64,000 bases of DNA from Plantactinospora sp040120695 (GTDB lineage: Bacteria > Actinomycetota > Actinomycetes > Mycobacteriales > Micromonosporaceae). Positions 10,130-18,629 of this stretch are shown here, one piece after another. Location: assembly GCF_040120695.1 (NCBI RefSeq), contig NZ_JBEEAC010000009.1, positions 162,414-226,413 of the forward strand, read 5' to 3'. The notes under the pieces were generated by a model. It was not told where the DNA came from. It was given only the letters and a program-made list of their open reading frames with translations, and did no database searches. The position numbers and the translations under genes were made by a program. How positions within the stretch are numbered: position 1 is the stretch's first letter; every line of letters starts with the position of its first letter.

Positions 10130-11359
10130 TCACGCATCGCCGATCTCCCGCTCCACCGCCGCCCGGTGCGGCTTCACCGCCCACGGCACACCCAACTCCG
10201 AGAGGAGCACGCCCTCGGCCGCCGCCCGGCGCAGCGCCGCGTTGACCCCCCGGATGGTCAGCACCCGGTCCGACCCCGCACCGGACGCCACCACCCGCTC
10301 CCCCTCGACCAGCTCCGGTTCCGGTGCCGCCGAGATCGCCTGCACCAGGGCGGTGAACGCCGCCGTCCGGGCCAGCGGCGCGATCAGCGGCACCGCGGGA
10401 TCGGTTCGGTGCGCCAACAGGTTCTCCAGCAGGTTCAGCCGGTCCGGCACCTCGCGCGGCCCCGGGTCACCCGGGAGCGTCAACCGGTCCGCGGTGTACT
10501 CCAGCACCGCCCGGCCGGCGGTGCCGTGCACGATCACCTCACCGGCGACGAAGTCCTCACCTGCGAGCGTCACGGCCGCCAGCACCGGCAGGCCGCAGCC
10601 GAGGGTCACCCGCAGCGCGGCGGTGTCGTCCACCTCGATTGGCCGGGTCCGGTAGCGCTCCAGCTCGACCTGGACCGGCCAGGCCGGCGCGGCGCCGTCG
10701 ACCGCACCCAACGGCGCGACCGCGCCGGCCGCCACCGCCGCTGCTGCCACCGCCAGGCACTGCATCACCGCGTGGGCCAGCGGATTCACGAGTACGCCGT
10801 CCAGTGCCGGCCGCCCGTCCAGGCTGCGCCGACCGGCCCACGGAGCACGGGCGTAGTAGCCGTCGGTACGCTGCCAGCACGCCACCGTCGAGATTCCGGT
10901 GACCCCACCCAGCCGGCCCTCGGCGACCGCCGCGACCAGCTCGCGCAGTGCCGCCGAGCCGAGCGCCTGGAACCCGATCTGCGCCACCCGGCCGTTCTCG
11001 GCCAGCGCGCCGGCCAGGGTGCGGTGCTCGGCCAGCGAGAGCACCGGCGGCTTCTCCAGCAGCAGGTCCGCGCCGGCCCGGATCGCGTCCAACGCGATCG
11101 GCAGGTGGGTGTGCGGCGGCGTGCAGATCACCACCACCTCCGGGCGTACCGCCGCAAGCATCTGGCGATGGTCGGTGAAGATCCGCGCCCCGGGCGGGAC
11201 CGGCGCGTCCGGCTCCGCCTCCACCGGCCGTACGTCGACCAGGGCGACCAACTCCAGCCGCCCGGCCTCGTGCAGCGGGGCGATGATCCGGCGGTGCCAC
11301 AGCCCGTGCCCGCTCGCCCCGACCAGCGCCACCCTCGGCGGCGCACCGACCCCGCTCAT
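10130..11359 (-). CDS. Gfo/Idh/MocA family oxidoreductase
   Basis: 409 residues. N-terminal NAD(P)-binding Rossmann fold (VALVGASGHGLWHRR) and the family EKPP motif (LLLEKPPVLSLAEH), where the Lys is the usual catalytic/cofactor residue, followed by the alpha/beta C-terminal domain. Members oxidise or reduce sugar hydroxyls. The start ATG overlaps the stop of the mannitol-dehydrogenase-family gene (ATGA, 4-base overlap), so it is translationally coupled and is the last gene of the uronate operon. The substrate is unknown; a uronate- or pectin-derived sugar is implied by context. It is only distantly similar to the other Gfo/Idh protein at 15874-17202. Confidence 0.88.
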   Translation of the reverse strand: MSGVGAPPRVALVGASGHGLWHRRIIAPLHEAGRLELVALVDVRPVEAEPDAPVPPGARIFTDHRQMLAAVRPEVVVICTPPHTHLPIALDAIRAGADLLLEKPPVLSLAEHRTLAGALAENGRVAQIGFQALGSAALRELVAAVAEGRLGGVTGISTVACWQRTDGYYARAPWAGRRSLDGRPALDGVLVNPLAHAVMQCLAVAAAAVAAGAVAPLGAVDGAAPAWPVQVELERYRTRPIEVDDTAALRVTLGCGLPVLAAVTLAGEDFVAGEVIVHGTAGRAVLEYTADRLTLPGDPGPREVPDRLNLLENLLAHRTDPAVPLIAPLARTAAFTALVQAISAAPEPELVEGERVVASGAGSDRVLTIRGVNAALRRAAAEGVLLSELGVPWAVKPHRAAVEREIGDA

Positions 11360-12861
11360 GCGACACCCGCCAACGTCTTCTCCACTCCGTGCCGGTCCAG
11401 CGCGGTGAGCCACTCCACCACGAGCTCGCGTACCTCGTCGTCGGCGGCGAGTTCCGCCGGGAAGACCTCGGTCAACCCGAACAGCGCCGCCATCACCCCG
11501 GCCGGGGTCCCCTGCCCGGCCGCCAGGGCCGCCCGGATCCGGTCGGCGAGCGGGTCGTTCAGCGGCAGCGACGTACCGTCGTCGGCCCGGCCCTGTGCGA
11601 AGCGCATCCAGGCCGCCACCACCAGGGCCGCCCACCGGGGCCGGGCCCCGGCCGCACGCAGATCCGTGATGGTGTGCAGCACCCGCTGCGGCAGCTTCTG
11701 CGAGCCGTCCATCGCGATCTGGATGGTGCGGTGCCGGAGCACCGGATTGGCGAACCGCTCCAGCACCTCCTCGCCGTAGTCGACCACCGAGACGCCGTCC
11801 GGCGGGGTGAAGCTGGCCGCCACGTCCTCGGCGATCAGCCGGCGCAGCACCACGGCCAGGTGCGGGATCTCCAGCGCCTCCGCGATGGTCTCCCGGCCGG
11901 CCAGCGCGCCGAGGTACGCCGTTGCCGAGTGCACGCCGTTCAGCGCGCGCAGCTTCAGCCGCTCCCAGGGGCCGGCGTCGTCGGTGAGCACCGCACCGGC
12001 CCGCTCCCAGGCCGGTCGCCCGCCCGGGAACCGGTCCTCGATCACCCACTGCCGGTACGGCTCGGCGGCCACCGCCGCCAGATCGCTGACCCCGAGCGCC
12101 GCCTGCGCGTCGGCCAGGGTCTGCGGGGTGCTCGCCGGCACGATCCGGTCCACCATCGTGCCGGGGAAGGTGACGTTGTCGCGCAGCCAGCCGGCGATCC
12201 GCTCGGAGCGGCCGCCCGCGACGTCGCCGACCACGTCGAGCGCCTGGCCGACCAGGCTGTGCAGCCGCTCCCCGTTGGACGGCAGATTGTCGCAGCTGAC
12301 CAGCGCGATCGGCCCGGCGTCGGCGACCGCCCGGGCGAGCAGGCCCTGGACCAGCAGACCCGGCACGGTCTGCGGCGGCCGGTCGGTGGTCAGGTCGGCC
12401 AGCATCGCCTCGTCCGGCCGGAGCCGACCGGTCGCCGGGTCGAGCTGGTACGCCTTCTCGGTCACCGTGAGCGTGACCACCCGGATCGCCGGGTCGGCCA
12501 GCAGCGCGACGATCGCCGCCGGGTCGCTGGCCGCGTGCCGGACCTCGGTGAGCGCCCCCACCACCCGGGTCTGGTTGCCCGCCCCGGAGGTGCTGGTGAC
12601 GCTGAACAGGCAGTCCTGGGCGGCGAGCGTGGTCACGATCTCGGTGCTGCGCGGTGCCACCCCGACGATGCCCCAGTCGCCACCGGCCGCCGCCACCGCC
12701 TCCTCGGTGTAGACCGCCTGGTGGGCCCGGTGGAACGCGCCCAGCCCGAGGTGCACGATCCCGGCCGGTACGGCACCGGGCCGGATCAGCGGCCGGCACG
12801 AGGACGGCAGTCGGCGCAGCGCGCCGAGGCCCAGCCGCGAGGCGCCGACGGTCACGCCCAT
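11356..12861 (-). CDS. mannitol dehydrogenase family protein, probable tagaturonate/fructuronate reductase
   Basis: 501 residues, typical for the long-chain mannitol/fructuronate/tagaturonate (UxuB/UxaB) reductases. Visible: VHLGLGAFHRAHQ near the N-terminus (NAD loop), VSCDNLPSNG, and LKLRALNGVHSATAYLG, which carries the conserved Lys and Asn/His active-site positions. With uxaC upstream it would reduce tagaturonate to altronate or fructuronate to mannonate; the sequence alone does not separate these. The ATG (12861) lies 10 bases inside the 3' end of the dehydratase gene, and its own stop overlaps the next start, so three genes are tightly coupled. Confidence 0.87.
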   Translation of the reverse strand: MGVTVGASRLGLGALRRLPSSCRPLIRPGAVPAGIVHLGLGAFHRAHQAVYTEEAVAAAGGDWGIVGVAPRSTEIVTTLAAQDCLFSVTSTSGAGNQTRVVGALTEVRHAASDPAAIVALLADPAIRVVTLTVTEKAYQLDPATGRLRPDEAMLADLTTDRPPQTVPGLLVQGLLARAVADAGPIALVSCDNLPSNGERLHSLVGQALDVVGDVAGGRSERIAGWLRDNVTFPGTMVDRIVPASTPQTLADAQAALGVSDLAAVAAEPYRQWVIEDRFPGGRPAWERAGAVLTDDAGPWERLKLRALNGVHSATAYLGALAGRETIAEALEIPHLAVVLRRLIAEDVAASFTPPDGVSVVDYGEEVLERFANPVLRHRTIQIAMDGSQKLPQRVLHTITDLRAAGARPRWAALVVAAWMRFAQGRADDGTSLPLNDPLADRIRAALAAGQGTPAGVMAALFGLTEVFPAELAADDEVRELVVEWLTALDRHGVEKTLAGVA

Positions 12862-14162
12862 ACCGGGCCACCCGGGAAGGAGTACTCGGCGACCGACGAC
12901 GGCTTCATCGTGGAGCTGTAACCGGACTGCTCCGGCAACAGGTAGCGGCCCCCTCGGGTGCGTACCGGGTCGACGAAGTGCTCGTGCAGGTGGTCGACGT
13001 ACTCGACCATCCGGCCGTCCAGCGAGGTGCCGACCCGCAGGTAGTCGAAGATCGCCAGGTGCTGGACGTACTCGCAGAGGCCCACGCCGCCGGCGTGCGG
13101 GCAGATCGGCACGCCGAACTTCGCCGCCATCAGCATCACCGAGAGCACCTCGTTGACCCCGCCGATCCGGCAGGCGTCGATCTGGCAGACCCGGATCGCC
13201 TCGGCCTGCATGAGCTGCTTGAAGATGACCCGGTTCGCCGCCACCTCGCCGGTGGCGACCCGGCAGCGCCCGCCGGAGAGCCCGGTCACCGCCTCGGCGA
13301 TCCGGGCGTGCCCGAGTACGTCGTCGGCGTGTGTCGGCTCCTCGATCCAGTACGGGTCGAACTCCACCAGCCGGGACATGTTGGCGATCGCCTCGTCGAC
13401 GTCCCAGACCTGGTTGGCGTCCATCATCAGCAGCGCGTCCGGGCCGATCTCCTCGCGGATGATCCGCGCCCGGCGAACGTCGTCGTCGACCGGGCCGCCG
13501 ACCTTCATCTTCATCGCCCGCCACCCCTGCGCGTACGCCTCACGGGTCAGCGCCCGGACCTTGTCGTCCGGATAGCCGAGCCAGCCGACCGAGGTGGTGT
13601 AGGACGGGAACCCGTCCCGGGCCAGCTCGGCGAGCCGGTCCGGGAGGCCGACCTGCCCCTTCTCCAGGATGGCGACCGCCTCGGCCGGGTTGATCGCGTC
13701 GACGATGTGGTGGAAGTCGACGTTACGGACCAGTTCCTCGCTCGGCATCTCGGCGAGCAGCCGCCACAGCGGCTTGCCCTCCAGCTTGGCCCGCAGGTCC
13801 CAGACCGCGTTGACCAGGGCACCGGTCGCCATGTGGATGACGCCCTTCTCCGGCCCCAGCCAGCGCAGCTGCACGTCGGCGGTGAGCGACCGCCAGAACG
13901 CCACCGGATTCGCGACGATCTCCGTCATGGTCCGGCCGACCACGTGGTGGGCCAACGCCCGGATGGCGGCGCAGGTCAGCTCGTTGCCCCGGCCGTTGGT
14001 GAAGGTGAACCCGGCCCCGAAGGTCCCGTCCGGCGCGTCGGTGCGCAACTCGACGTAGCTGGCCGAGTAGTCGCCCCGGTTGATCGCGTCCGAGCCGTCC
14101 CCGGCCGCCGCCGTCGGAAACCGCACGTCGTGCACGTCGACACCGGTGATGGTAACCGTCAC
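12852..14162 (-). CDS. enolase-superfamily sugar-acid dehydratase, L-fuconate dehydratase-like
   Basis: 436 residues from GTG 14162. Over its whole length it matches the L-fuconate dehydratase (FucD/ENOSF1) pattern. K218-x-K220 (AMKMKVGG) are the bases, D248, E274 and about E306 the Mg ligands (MMDAN, WIEEPT, ATGEVAANR), and H356 in CPHAGGVGLCEY the catalytic His. The reaction is syn/anti dehydration of a sugar acid to a 2-keto-3-deoxy acid. Operon context (uxaC plus an aldonate-forming reductase, no UxaA or UxuA) suggests it may dehydrate altronate or mannonate in place of the classical enzymes; FucD-type enzymes are known to be promiscuous. Its ribosome site AAAGG lies inside the 64-bp repeat. 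Confidence 0.85.
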   Translation of the reverse strand: MTVTITGVDVHDVRFPTAAAGDGSDAINRGDYSASYVELRTDAPDGTFGAGFTFTNGRGNELTCAAIRALAHHVVGRTMTEIVANPVAFWRSLTADVQLRWLGPEKGVIHMATGALVNAVWDLRAKLEGKPLWRLLAEMPSEELVRNVDFHHIVDAINPAEAVAILEKGQVGLPDRLAELARDGFPSYTTSVGWLGYPDDKVRALTREAYAQGWRAMKMKVGGPVDDDVRRARIIREEIGPDALLMMDANQVWDVDEAIANMSRLVEFDPYWIEEPTHADDVLGHARIAEAVTGLSGGRCRVATGEVAANRVIFKQLMQAEAIRVCQIDACRIGGVNEVLSVMLMAAKFGVPICPHAGGVGLCEYVQHLAIFDYLRVGTSLDGRMVEYVDHLHEHFVDPVRTRGGRYLLPEQSGYSSTMKPSSVAEYSFPGGPVWA

Positions 14163-14166
14163 TGTG

Positions 14167-14358
14167 CTTGCCTTTCGTTCCCGACTGCGGGACTCACTCG
14201 CTCCGCTCGCTCATTCCTCGCGCTCACCGGCTTGCCTTTCGTTCCCGACTGCGGGACTCACTCGCTGCGCTCGCTCATTCCTCGCGCTCACCGGCTTGCC
14301 TTTCGTTCCCGACTGCGGGACTCACTCGCTGCGCTCGCTCATTCCTCGCGCTCACCGG
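14167..14358 (-). repeat. three tandem 64-bp repeats between uxaC and the dehydratase gene
   Basis: Three head-to-tail copies (14167-14230, 14231-14294, 14295-14358), nearly identical. They fill the intercistronic gap exactly: the uxaC stop (14352-14354) is inside the first-transcribed copy, and the dehydratase GTG is four bases past the last. Each unit carries GAAAGGCAAG, which serves as the dehydratase ribosome site. Units contain GAGCGAGCGCAGCGAG-type partial inverted repeats able to fold in mRNA. Confidence 0.9.
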
Positions 14359-15788
14359 TCTGGACTGTCGAGCTTGAAGACCTTCTTGGGCAGGTGGTAG
14401 GCGAGGTCGACGATGGTCTCGGCCGCCTCGTCCAGTGGCAGCCGGTGCTCGGCGACGAGCCGGGCCAGGAAGCCGGCGTCGATCCGCCGGGCCACGTCGT
14501 GGCGGACCGGGATCGAGCAGAACGCCCGGGTGTCGTCGACGAATCCGGCGGTGTTGTAGAAGCCGGCGGTCTCGGTGACGGCCTCCCGGAACCGGCGCAG
14601 CACCTCGGGTGAGTCCAGGAACCACCAGGGTGCGCCGAGGTAGAGCGCCGGGTAGCCGCCGGCCAGCGGGGCCAGCTCCCGGGTGAAGGTGTACTCGTCC
14701 AGGGTGTAGACGACGACCCGCAGCCGGGGATCGTTGCCGTACGCGTCCAGCAGCGGGGTGAGCGCGTGCAGGTACTCGGTGGCCTGCGGAATGTCGCCGC
14801 CGACGTCCCGGCCGTGCTTGGCGTAGAGCCAGCGGTTGTGGTTGCGTACCGAGCCGGGGTGCAGCTGCATCACCAGACCGTCCTCGATGGACATCCGGGC
14901 GAACTCCACAAGCATGTGCGCCCGGAACGCCTCGGCGTCCTCGGTGGTGGCCTCGCCGCGCAGGCCGCGCTGGTAGAGGGTGCTCGCCTCGGCCTCGCCC
15001 AGCCGCAGGGTCAGCGCGGTCGGGTGGCCGTGGTCGGTGGAGGTGGCTCCGGCGGCGATGAACGCCTGGCGGCGGCTGCGCAGCGCGGCGAGGTACCCGG
15101 GGTACCGGCCGGTGTCCTCGCCGGTGATGTCGCCGAGCCGGGCGACGTTGGCGGCCCAGCCGTCGAACTCCATGTCCACGACGTTGTCCGGCCGGAAGGT
15201 GGTGACCACCCGTCCACCGGGCCCGCCCCAGCCGTCCGCGGCGAGCTTGGCGTGCCGGCCCAGGTCGTCCAGGGGCGACTCGGTGGTGGCCAGCACCTCG
15301 ATGTTGAAGCGTTCGAAGAGCGCCCGGGGCCGGAACTCCGGCTGGTCGAGCTGCGCCGCGATCGCGTCGTAAATCTCGTCGGCGGTCTCCGTCGAGAGCC
15401 GGGTCTCGATCCCGAAGACCTTCCGGAAGGTCTCCTCCAGCCAGAGCCGGCTCGGGGTGCCCCGGAACAGGTGCCAGTGCGCCGCGAAGCGCCGCCAGAT
15501 GGTCCGCCCGTCCGTCTCGACCGGCCCGCCGTCCACCGCCGGTACGCCCAGCTCGGCCGGGGGGACCCCCTGGCTGAGCAGCATCCGGGTCAGGTAGTGG
15601 TCCGGCACGATGATCAGCCGCGCCGGGTCCGGGAAGGCGACGTCGTCGGCGAGGATGCCCGGGTCCACGTGCCCGTGCGGCGAGATCAGCGGCCGGTCCC
15701 GGACCAGCGCGTACAGCTCGCGGGCGATCGAGCGTTGGCTGGGCTCGGACGGAAATAGCAGATCAGGCCGATCGGACGACGCGGACAC
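14352..15788 (-). CDS. uxaC: uronate isomerase
   Basis: 478 residues from GTG 15788 with GAGGAG seven bases upstream. UxaC, of the amidohydrolase superfamily, interconverts galacturonate/tagaturonate and glucuronate/fructuronate. Metal-site motif ISPHGHVDP (H38, H40), the FERFNIEVLATTESP strand, TDHGHP and the C-terminal KKVFKL are present; length is normal. It is the committed cytosolic step after oligogalacturonide import. It follows the 15874-17202 Gfo/Idh gene by 85 bases, with a palindromic repeat between them, and is followed by the tandem 64-bp repeats. Confidence 0.95.
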   Translation of the reverse strand: MSASSDRPDLLFPSEPSQRSIARELYALVRDRPLISPHGHVDPGILADDVAFPDPARLIIVPDHYLTRMLLSQGVPPAELGVPAVDGGPVETDGRTIWRRFAAHWHLFRGTPSRLWLEETFRKVFGIETRLSTETADEIYDAIAAQLDQPEFRPRALFERFNIEVLATTESPLDDLGRHAKLAADGWGGPGGRVVTTFRPDNVVDMEFDGWAANVARLGDITGEDTGRYPGYLAALRSRRQAFIAAGATSTDHGHPTALTLRLGEAEASTLYQRGLRGEATTEDAEAFRAHMLVEFARMSIEDGLVMQLHPGSVRNHNRWLYAKHGRDVGGDIPQATEYLHALTPLLDAYGNDPRLRVVVYTLDEYTFTRELAPLAGGYPALYLGAPWWFLDSPEVLRRFREAVTETAGFYNTAGFVDDTRAFCSIPVRHDVARRIDAGFLARLVAEHRLPLDEAAETIVDLAYHLPKKVFKLDSPDR

Positions 15789-15813
15789 TGGCGAACTCCT
15801 CGCGGTCAGAGCG

Positions 15814-15866
15814 GTAGGGAAGGCCCCTTCTTATCGTTCTCTGTTGTAGAAGGGCCCCTTCCCTAC
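15814..15866. repeat. imperfect palindrome upstream of uxaC
   Basis: GTAGGGAAGG at the left end matches CCTTCCCTAC at the right, and the inner CCCCTTCT/AGAAGGG arms pair with a one-base bulge, around a ~15-base loop. It lies between two genes of the same operon. GGGGCCCTTCT-type palindromes recur between genes in Micromonosporaceae genomes (from memory). It could attenuate or stabilise the transcript. Confidence 0.65.
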
Positions 15867-15873
15867 AGCCGGG

Positions 15874-17202
15874 TCAGGGGATGGTGAGCAGGTCGGTGAC
15901 GCGGACCGGCTGCCCGGTTTCGAAGGATCGGTTCGCGGCCAGGCCGGTGAGCAGGGCGAGTGCGCCGTCCCGGGCGGTGGCGGCCCGGTCCATCGGGTCG
16001 GTGTGGCCGCCGAAGAGCACCGCGGTCATCCGGGCGTCCGCGCCGCCGTGTCCGGTGCGGGTGTAGCCGGAGACCGGTACCTCCCGGGGCTGCTCCCAGA
16101 ACGGCCGCAGGGTGATCTTCGCCCAGCCCTCCTCCACGGCCGCCTGTACCCCGTGCAGCGCGGCGCCCTTCAGCTCGCCGGCCGCCTGCGGGCTGACGAA
16201 GTCGCTCTCCACCACCTCCAGTTCGAGCCGCCCCCGGCTGCCGTTGAACATCACCCGGTAACCCTCCCAGGGTGCGTACGCGGTCAGGTGATAGGTCATC
16301 GTGGCACCACTGTCGTACTGCGCCAGCACCGCCATGTCGTCCTCGATGGTGACCCCGGGGGCGAAGACGTTCTGGTCGCGGTGGTAGCCGTCCTCGGCCT
16401 CCGCCTCCAGGTAGAGCGCCCGCAGCCTCGGGTGGTCGGCCAGGTGCAGCGCGAACGGATCGTCGGCGGCGGCCGCCGAGCCGTGTGCCCGGTCATACCG
16501 GCGGGCGTAGCCGTGCCGCCGGCCGGCCGCGTCGCCGTAGAAGAAGAGCCGTCCGGCGGCGTACACCTGGACCGGCTTGGCGTCCAGCCACCAGTTGACC
16601 AGGTCGAAGTGGTGGCTCGCCTTGTGCACCATCAGGCCGCCGGAGTTGGCCTTGTCCCGGTGCCAACGCCGGAAGTAGTCGGCACCGTGGCGTACGTCGA
16701 GCAGCCACTCGAAGTGCACGGAGCCGATCTCGCCGATGGCGCCCTCGGCGAGCACCTCCCGAACCTTCTCGTGCAACGGGTTGTAGCGGTAGTTGAAGGC
16801 GACCGAAACTTTCCGGCCGGTTTCCTCGACAGCCCGCAGGATCCGCTCGCACCGGGGCACGTCGGTGGTCATCGGCTTCTCGGTGATCACGTCGCAGCCG
16901 GCCCGCAACGCCGCGACGATGTAGTCGTCGTGCGTGCGGTCCACACTGGTCACCAGGACCACGTCGACCCGTTCCTTCTCCAGCATCGAGGAGAATTCGC
17001 TGGCCAGGTACGTCGGCACCGGGTCGAAGTCGAGTTCGGCGAGCCAGCCGTTGTGCGCGTTCATCCGGGCCGGGTTGACGTCGGCGAAGGCGACGAGTTC
17101 GGCCGTGTTCGGGTGGTCCAGCACCAGGGCCCGGACGAACATCTCGGCGCGCGCGCCCGTACCGACCAGGGCGAAACGCTGCCTTCCCGGGGTTACCGAC
17201 AT
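15874..17202 (-). CDS. Gfo/Idh/MocA family oxidoreductase, first gene of the uronate operon
   Basis: 442 residues. Rossmann loop FALVGTGARAEMF at the N-terminus, catalytic motif ITEKPMTTD, and a large C-terminal domain with FNYRYNPLH and MVHKASHHFDLVNWW, typical of the long Gfo/Idh branch that acts on oligosaccharide-derived sugars. I start at ATG 17202, where GGAGG is nine bases upstream; the 27 extra residues of the longer frame contain the operator DNA and are not coding. A LacI-type operator lies 20 bases upstream. The exact substrate is unknown. Confidence 0.88.
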   Translation of the reverse strand: MSVTPGRQRFALVGTGARAEMFVRALVLDHPNTAELVAFADVNPARMNAHNGWLAELDFDPVPTYLASEFSSMLEKERVDVVLVTSVDRTHDDYIVAALRAGCDVITEKPMTTDVPRCERILRAVEETGRKVSVAFNYRYNPLHEKVREVLAEGAIGEIGSVHFEWLLDVRHGADYFRRWHRDKANSGGLMVHKASHHFDLVNWWLDAKPVQVYAAGRLFFYGDAAGRRHGYARRYDRAHGSAAAADDPFALHLADHPRLRALYLEAEAEDGYHRDQNVFAPGVTIEDDMAVLAQYDSGATMTYHLTAYAPWEGYRVMFNGSRGRLELEVVESDFVSPQAAGELKGAALHGVQAAVEEGWAKITLRPFWEQPREVPVSGYTRTGHGGADARMTAVLFGGHTDPMDRAATARDGALALLTGLAANRSFETGQPVRVTDLLTIP

Positions 17203-17221
17203 CCCAGCTCGCCTCCGATGG

Positions 17222-17237
17222 CTGCAAAGGTTTGCAG
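17222..17237 (-). promoter_or_regulatory. LacI-family operator overlapping the start of the uronate operon
   Basis: A perfect dyad CTGCAAA-GG-TTTGCAG. On the minus strand it lies five bases past a -10 candidate GTTACT (17247-17242), itself 17 bases from a -35 candidate TTGACG (17270-17265). The operator would therefore cover the transcription start, the classic repressor position. Confidence 0.8.
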
Positions 17238-17364
17238 GAGAAGTAACCATGCCAGCGGGGCGGCCGTCAACGCCCGCCGACAATGCTGTGTCCTTTATCC
17301 GTATTTATAACTATTGGAGTGCCTCCCTCGCTGCGTAACGCAACAAAGCCGTGACCGAGTCCCG

Positions 17365-17393
17365 TTGACACCTGAGCAACCGTTTGCATTAAT
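17365..17393 (+). promoter_or_regulatory. lacI promoter with embedded operator
   Basis: TTGACA (17365-17370), a 17-base spacer and ATTAAT (17388-17393) form a good sigma-70 promoter. The spacer holds a near-palindrome GCAACCGTTTGC (17376-17387), one base pair short of the symmetric LacI consensus GCAAACGTTTGC, indicating autorepression. Confidence 0.78.
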
Positions 17394-17444
17394 TGGCGGA
17401 CCGCAGTGACGGTAGACACATCGGCAGCCACAGAGAGGACTCGC

Positions 17445-18611
17445 GTGCCAGCCACCATTCGCGACGTCGCGCGGGCCTCCGGAGTGCACATCTCCACCGT
17501 CTCGCGGACGTTCTCGGCTCCGCACCTGGTCAACCCGGAGACCCGCAACCGGGTGTTGGCCTGCGCCGAGGACCTCGGCTACCGGCCCAACCGGGCCGCC
17601 CGAGCGCTCATCACCGGCCGCACCCACAACATCGGCCTGATCATCGCCGACATCGCCAACCCGTTCTTCCCGCCACTGATCAAGGCGGCGGAGAGCCAGG
17701 CCCGGCAGCGCGACTACCACATCTTCATCGCCGACACCAACGAGGACCCGGCGGCCGAGGAGGACCTGGTGCACGCCCTGGCCAAGCAGGTCGACGGCGT
17801 GCTGCTGTGCAGCCCACGGATGAGCAACAGCCTGATCGAGCAGCTCAGCCGCGAGGTACCGCTGGTCGTGATCAACCGCCAGGTCACCGGCCTGCCGGCG
17901 GTGGTGATGGACGTCGGCCAGGGCGCCCGGCTCGCCGTCGAACACCTGACCGGCCTCGGGCACCGCGCACTCGCGCTGCTCGGCGGCCCACGCGGCTCGT
18001 GGACCAACCGGGAGATCCGCCGGGCGGCCACCGCCGCCGCCCGGGCCGCGGACGCCTCGCTGACCGTGCTCGGGCCCAACCCGCCCACCGAGGGCGGCGG
18101 CCTCGCCATGGCGGAACAGGTACGCCGGACCGGCGCCACCGCCGTGCTCGCCTACAACGACCTCATGGCGATCGGCCTGATGGAAGGGCTTGACTCGCTC
18201 GGGCTACGGGTGCCCCGGGACATCAGCGTCGTCGGCATCGACGACATCGCGCTGAGCCGACTCACCCGACCCAAATTGACGACGGTGGCCACGCCAGCCG
18301 CGGCCGCCGGCCGGACGGCCGTCGACATGCTCCTGCAACACGACGGTTCCGCCTCCGCACGCGCCGGGCGCGGCGGCGGGCGGGCCAGCACCACCGACGA
18401 CCGTCGCACCACCGCACAGGTAAGCCTGCAGACCGAGTTGGTCATCCGCGACTCGACGGGTGTCGGTCCGGCGGCTTCGGCCGACCGGCCCGGGGCGGCG
18501 GCACCAGCCGACCGTCCGGGCGCGGCATCTCCCGCTCGCCCGGGTCCGCACGGCCATCCGGACCCGGGCGGCGCGACGACCGCGGCCACCCCCGAAAGTG
18601 TCGCCTCCTAA
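17445..18611 (+). CDS. LacI family transcriptional repressor of uronate genes
   Basis: 388 residues. The N-terminal HTH (ATIRDVARASGVHISTVSR) and hinge are followed by a periplasmic-binding-protein-like effector domain (NIGLIIADIANPFFPPLIK ... VVGIDDIALSRLTRP). I prefer GTG 17445, seven bases after GAGAGG, over GTG 17406. The last ~50 residues form a Pro/Ala/Gly-rich tail beyond the usual LacI end, and a short disordered insertion precedes the final strand. It is divergent from the uronate operon and leads the transporter operon; two operators in the gap suggest it controls both. The inducer is probably a uronate or aldonate. Confidence 0.9.
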   Translation: MPATIRDVARASGVHISTVSRTFSAPHLVNPETRNRVLACAEDLGYRPNRAARALITGRTHNIGLIIADIANPFFPPLIKAAESQARQRDYHIFIADTNEDPAAEEDLVHALAKQVDGVLLCSPRMSNSLIEQLSREVPLVVINRQVTGLPAVVMDVGQGARLAVEHLTGLGHRALALLGGPRGSWTNREIRRAATAAARAADASLTVLGPNPPTEGGGLAMAEQVRRTGATAVLAYNDLMAIGLMEGLDSLGLRVPRDISVVGIDDIALSRLTRPKLTTVATPAAAAGRTAVDMLLQHDGSASARAGRGGGRASTTDDRRTTAQVSLQTELVIRDSTGVGPAASADRPGAAAPADRPGAASPARPGPHGHPDPGGATTAATPESVAS

Positions 18612-18629
18612 CGCCAAGGAGTGAGCACA

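Noticed and set aside
11360..12871. Upstream extension of the Gfo/Idh frame across the mannitol-dehydrogenase-family gene
   Set aside because: The ATGA overlap gives a clear start at 11359 and the extension is a shadow of the neighbouring gene.
14167..14358. CRISPR array
   Set aside because: The three units are directly adjacent with no spacers and there are no cas genes.
14168..14400. Plus-strand reading frames through the 64-bp repeats
   Set aside because: They only translate the tandem repeat on the non-coding strand; the repeats fit an intercistronic role between two minus-strand genes.
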